Source: Limnoraphis robusta CS-951
Lineage (GTDB): Bacteria > Cyanobacteriota > Cyanobacteriia > Cyanobacteriales > Microcoleaceae
Length of the DNA stretch: 7,667 nt
Direction: 5' to 3'
NCBI RefSeq assembly: GCF_000972705.2
Contig: NZ_LATL02000175.1
Location: forward strand, 1 to 7,667
The notes below the pieces were generated by a model that saw only the letters and a program-made list of their open reading frames with translations, made no database searches and was not told the DNA's origin. Below are positions 5,293 to 7,667 of this stretch, piece by piece. The translations under genes and the position numbers were made by a program. The stretch's first letter is position 1. Each line of letters opens with the position of its first letter.

Positions 5293-7667
5293 GTGTTGAA
5301 CCTCAAAGCGTTAACCCTGGCGGCGATCATTGGTGTGTTGAGTCCCATTCTACCCCCAAACGTTCTCTCTGAGTCGCCAGTTCTCGCCCAAACTCAACAG
5401 CAACGCCAAGCCGAAGCCGATCGATTATTTAATCAAGGTATTCAACAAGGCAAAACCAGCCAATTTCGAGAAGCGTTGCAGTCTTTCCAACAAGCTTTAG
5501 AAATTTATCGGGAAATCGGTAATAGACAAGGGGAAGCCAATTCTCTGGGCAATTTGGGCATTACTTACCGTAGTTTAGGGCAGTACCAAAAGGCGATAGA
5601 ATTTTATCAGCAGCAGTTAACCATTGCACGAGAAATCGGCGATCGCAAGGGGGAAGGGGCTTCTCTGAACAATTTGGGCATTACTTACCGTAGTTTAGGG
5701 CAGTACCAAAAGGCGATAGAATTTTATCAGCAGCAGTTAACCATTGCACGAGAAATCGGCGATCGCAAGGGGGAAGGGGCTTCTCTGAACAATTTGGGCA
5801 TTACTTACCGTAGTTTAGGGCAGTACCAAAAGGCGATAGAATTTTATCAGCAGCAGTTAACCATTGCACGAGAAATCGGCGATCGCAAGGGGGAAGGGGC
5901 TTCTCTGAACAATTTGGGCATTACTTACCGTAGTTTAGGGCAGTACCAAAAGGCGATAGAATTTTATCAGCAGCAGTTAACCATTGCACGAGAAATCGGC
6001 GATCGCAAGGGGGAAGGGGCTTCTCTGAACAATTTGGGCATTACTTACCGTAGTTTAGGGCAGTACCAAAAGGCGATAGAATTTTATCAGCAGCAGTTAA
6101 CCATTGCACGAGAAATCGGCGATCGCAAGGGGGAAGGGGCTTCTCTGAACAATTTGGGCATTACTTACCGTAGTTTAGGGCAGTACCAAAAGGCGATAGA
6201 ATTTTATCAGCAGCAGTTAACCATTGCACGAGAAATCGGCGATCGCAAGGGGGAAGGGGCTTCTCTGAACAATTTGGGCATTACTTACCGTAGTTTAGGG
6301 CAGTACCAAAAGGCGATAGAATTTTATCAGCAGCAGTTAACCATTGCACGAGAAATCGGCGATCGCAAGGGGGAAGGGGCTTCTCTGAACAATTTGGGCA
6401 TTACTTACCGTAGTTTAGGGCAGTACCAAAAGGCGATAGAATTTTATCAGCAGCAGTTAACCATTGCACGAGAAATCGGCGATCGCAAGGGGGAAGGGGC
6501 TTCTCTGAACAATTTGGGCATTACTTACCGTAGTTTAGGGCAGTACCAAAAGGCGATAGAATTTTATCAGCAGCAGTTAACCATTGCACGAGAAATCGGC
6601 GATCGCAAGGGGGAAGGGGCTTCTCTGAACAATTTGGGCATTACTTACCGTAGTTTAGGGCAGTACCAAAAGGCGATAGAATTTTATCAGCAGCAGTTAA
6701 CCATTGCACGAGAAATCGGCGATCGCAAGGGGGAAGGGGCTTCTCTGAACAATTTGGGCATTACTTACCGTAGTTTAGGGCAGTACCAAAAGGCGATAGA
6801 ATTTTATCAGCAGCAGTTAACCATTGCACGAGAAATCGGCGATCGCAAGGGGGAAGGGGCTTCTCTGAACAATTTGGGCATTACTTACCGTAGTTTAGGG
6901 CAGTACCAAAAGGCGATAGAATTTTATCAGCAGCAGTTAACCATTGCACGAGAAATCGGCGATCGCAAGGGGGAAGGGGCTTCTCTGAACAATTTGGGCA
7001 TTGCTTACAATAGTTTAGGGCAGTATCAGAAGGCAATAGAATTCCATCAGCAGTGGTTAACCATTGCACGAGAAATTGGCGATCGCAGAGGGGAAGCGAA
7101 TTCTCTGGGCGGTTTGGGCAATGCTTACCGTAATTTGGGGCAGTATCAGAAGGCAATAGAATTCTATCAGCAGTCTTTAACGATTGCACGAGAAATTGGC
7201 GATCGCAAGGGGGAAGGGGCTTCTCTGAACAATTTGGGCATTGCTTATCGTAATTTGGGGCAGTACCATCAGGCGATAGAATTCCATCAGCAGTGGTTAA
7301 CCATTGCACGGGAAATAGGCGATCGCAATGGGGAAGGGAATTCTCTGGGCGGTTTGGGTAATGCTTACAATAGTTTAGGGCAGTATCAGAAGGCGATAGA
7401 ATTCTATCAGCAGTGGTTAACCATTGCACGGGAAATAGGCGATCGCAAGGGGGAAGGGGCTTCTCTGAACAATTTGGGCATTGCTTATCGTAATTTGGGG
7501 CAGTACCATCAGGCGATAGAATTCCATCAGCAGTGGTTAACCATTGCACGGGAAATAGGCGATCGCAATGGGGAAGGGAATTCTCTGGGCGGTTTGGGTA
7601 ATGCTTACAATAGTTTAGGGCAGTATCAGAAGGCGATAGAATTCTATCAGCAGTGGTTAACCATTGC
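5293..7667 (+). CDS. Exported tetratricopeptide-repeat protein, 3' end outside window
   Basis: The frame is open from GTG 5293 to the window end (791 complete codons, no stop). Residues 1-32 form a Sec signal peptide: Lys5, the hydrophobic stretch ALTLAAIIGVLSPIL, then a likely cleavage after Ala32 (VLA|QT). Residues about 44-84 are a first TPR (RLFNQGIQQGK, then EALQSFQQALEIYREIG). From about residue 85 come nearly 18 units of a 40-residue TPR of the kind LNNLGITYRSLGQYQKAIEF, then a second helix ending LTIAREIGDRKGEGAS. Forty-residue units, rather than 34, are typical of cyanobacterial TPR/CHAT and LGN-like proteins. TPR arrays form a superhelical protein-binding surface, presumably in the periplasm or lumen. 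Many cyanobacterial relatives end in a CHAT caspase-like domain; whether this one does is not visible. Residues 87-570 repeat with perfect DNA identity, so true length may vary between strains or assemblies. Confidence 0.9.
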   Translation, partial: MLNLKALTLAAIIGVLSPILPPNVLSESPVLAQTQQQRQAEADRLFNQGIQQGKTSQFREALQSFQQALEIYREIGNRQGEANSLGNLGITYRSLGQYQKAIEFYQQQLTIAREIGDRKGEGASLNNLGITYRSLGQYQKAIEFYQQQLTIAREIGDRKGEGASLNNLGITYRSLGQYQKAIEFYQQQLTIAREIGDRKGEGASLNNLGITYRSLGQYQKAIEFYQQQLTIAREIGDRKGEGASLNNLGITYRSLGQYQKAIEFYQQQLTIAREIGDRKGEGASLNNLGITYRSLGQYQKAIEFYQQQLTIAREIGDRKGEGASLNNLGITYRSLGQYQKAIEFYQQQLTIAREIGDRKGEGASLNNLGITYRSLGQYQKAIEFYQQQLTIAREIGDRKGEGASLNNLGITYRSLGQYQKAIEFYQQQLTIAREIGDRKGEGASLNNLGITYRSLGQYQKAIEFYQQQLTIAREIGDRKGEGASLNNLGITYRSLGQYQKAIEFYQQQLTIAREIGDRKGEGASLNNLGITYRSLGQYQKAIEFYQQQLTIAREIGDRKGEGASLNNLGIAYNSLGQYQKAIEFHQQWLTIAREIGDRRGEANSLGGLGNAYRNLGQYQKAIEFYQQSLTIAREIGDRKGEGASLNNLGIAYRNLGQYHQAIEFHQQWLTIAREIGDRNGEGNSLGGLGNAYNSLGQYQKAIEFYQQWLTIAREIGDRKGEGASLNNLGIAYRNLGQYHQAIEFHQQWLTIAREIGDRNGEGNSLGGLGNAYNSLGQYQKAIEFYQQWLTI
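5550..7002 (+). repeat. Perfect 120-bp tandem array, 12.1 copies, inside the TPR gene
   Basis: Every base from 5550 to 7002 equals the base 120 positions away within the tract: 11 complete units from 5641 to 6960, plus 91 bp on the left and 42 bp on the right. Each unit encodes one 40-residue TPR, so the array stays in frame. There are no synonymous differences between copies, while the units outside (before 5550 and after 7003) have diverged. This points to very recent expansion or homogenisation by unequal recombination or slippage. Copy number may be misassembled if only short reads were used. Confidence 0.97.
5639..7566. other. Seventeen HIP1 palindromes at exact 120-bp spacing
   Basis: GCGATCGC occurs at 5639-5646 and then every 120 bp up to 7559-7566, once per TPR unit, encoding part of IGDR at each repeat boundary. 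HIP1 is the highly iterated palindrome of many cyanobacterial genomes and contains a Dam-type GATC. It is kept in every unit, including the diverged ones, whereas the first unit (around 5519) has GGTAATAGA instead. Confidence 0.95.
7198..7667 (+). repeat. Perfect 240-bp higher-order repeat in the TPR gene
   Basis: Bases 7198-7427 are identical to 7438-7667, a period of 240 that continues to the window edge. Each 240-bp unit holds two different 120-bp TPRs: one with GIAYRNLGQYHQ and EFHQQW, and one with GNAYNSLGQYQK and EFYQQW. The dimer has thus been duplicated as a block, separately from the 120-bp expansion to its left. The array may continue outside the window. Confidence 0.93.

Noticed and set aside
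5550..7002. 120-bp tandem array as a CRISPR or non-coding satellite
   Set aside because: The units are contiguous with no spacers, remain in frame with a signal-peptide-bearing start and encode clear TPR helices.
6881..7549. 222-codon ORF on the minus strand with Cys/Pro-rich 40-residue repeats
   Set aside because: It is the antisense shadow of the TPR gene: its repeats mirror the 120-bp units. In the perfect array the same frame is closed in every unit by TAA (the TTA of TTACTTACCG on the + strand), and it opens only where that base has changed to G at 7003. No start signals or family similarity are seen.

Overview
The window is cyanobacterial DNA. The evidence is a xisH-xisI pair, two cyanobacterial-type Uma2 nuclease genes, an exported orthocaspase with a DUF4384 tail, an exported 40-residue-repeat TPR protein, the highly iterated palindrome HIP1 (GCGATCGC) and GGAGTCA heptanucleotide tracts. 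The AT-rich base composition and gene set suggest a filamentous, Planktothrix- or Oscillatoria-like organism, but the genus cannot be fixed from this sequence alone. All recognised genes lie on the + strand.

Positions 1-553 hold no convincing gene. They contain a hairpin that could terminate transcription in both directions (about 61-111), a 185-bp element with 33-bp imperfect terminal inverted repeats (138-322) whose inside is purine-rich satellite DNA, one doubtful 21-codon ORF (362-427), and one HIP1 site. The orthocaspase gene follows (554-2824). It has a Tat-type export signal, a caspase fold with His127 and Cys202, an unassigned middle region and a DUF4384-like region near the C-terminus.

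Downstream on the same strand, with gaps of 42, 25 and 46 bp, are two tandemly duplicated Uma2-family endonuclease genes (2867-3553, 3579-4370) and xisH (4417-4836). xisH overlaps xisI (4824-5159) by 13 bp. The two Uma2 copies are nearly identical in the catalytic core but differ by exactly 35 residues (five heptads) in a C-terminal coiled coil. XisH is a nuclease-fold protein with a D...ExK motif. Three PD-(D/E)XK-type genes in a row is notable, but no recombinase is present and no excised element can be recognised.

After a 133-bp gap with a candidate promoter, a GTG-started gene (5293 to the window end, no stop) encodes a Sec-exported TPR protein of at least 791 residues. It contains 12.1 perfectly identical, in-frame copies of a 120-bp unit (5550-7002), followed by diverged units and then a perfect 240-bp higher-order repeat (7198-7667). 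A HIP1 palindrome recurs exactly every 120 bp, 17 times. The recently amplified array is the most striking feature. In cyanobacteria such TPR proteins often end in a CHAT protease domain, which would lie outside this window. That would pair two exported caspase-like proteins around a nuclease cassette, but this is inference.
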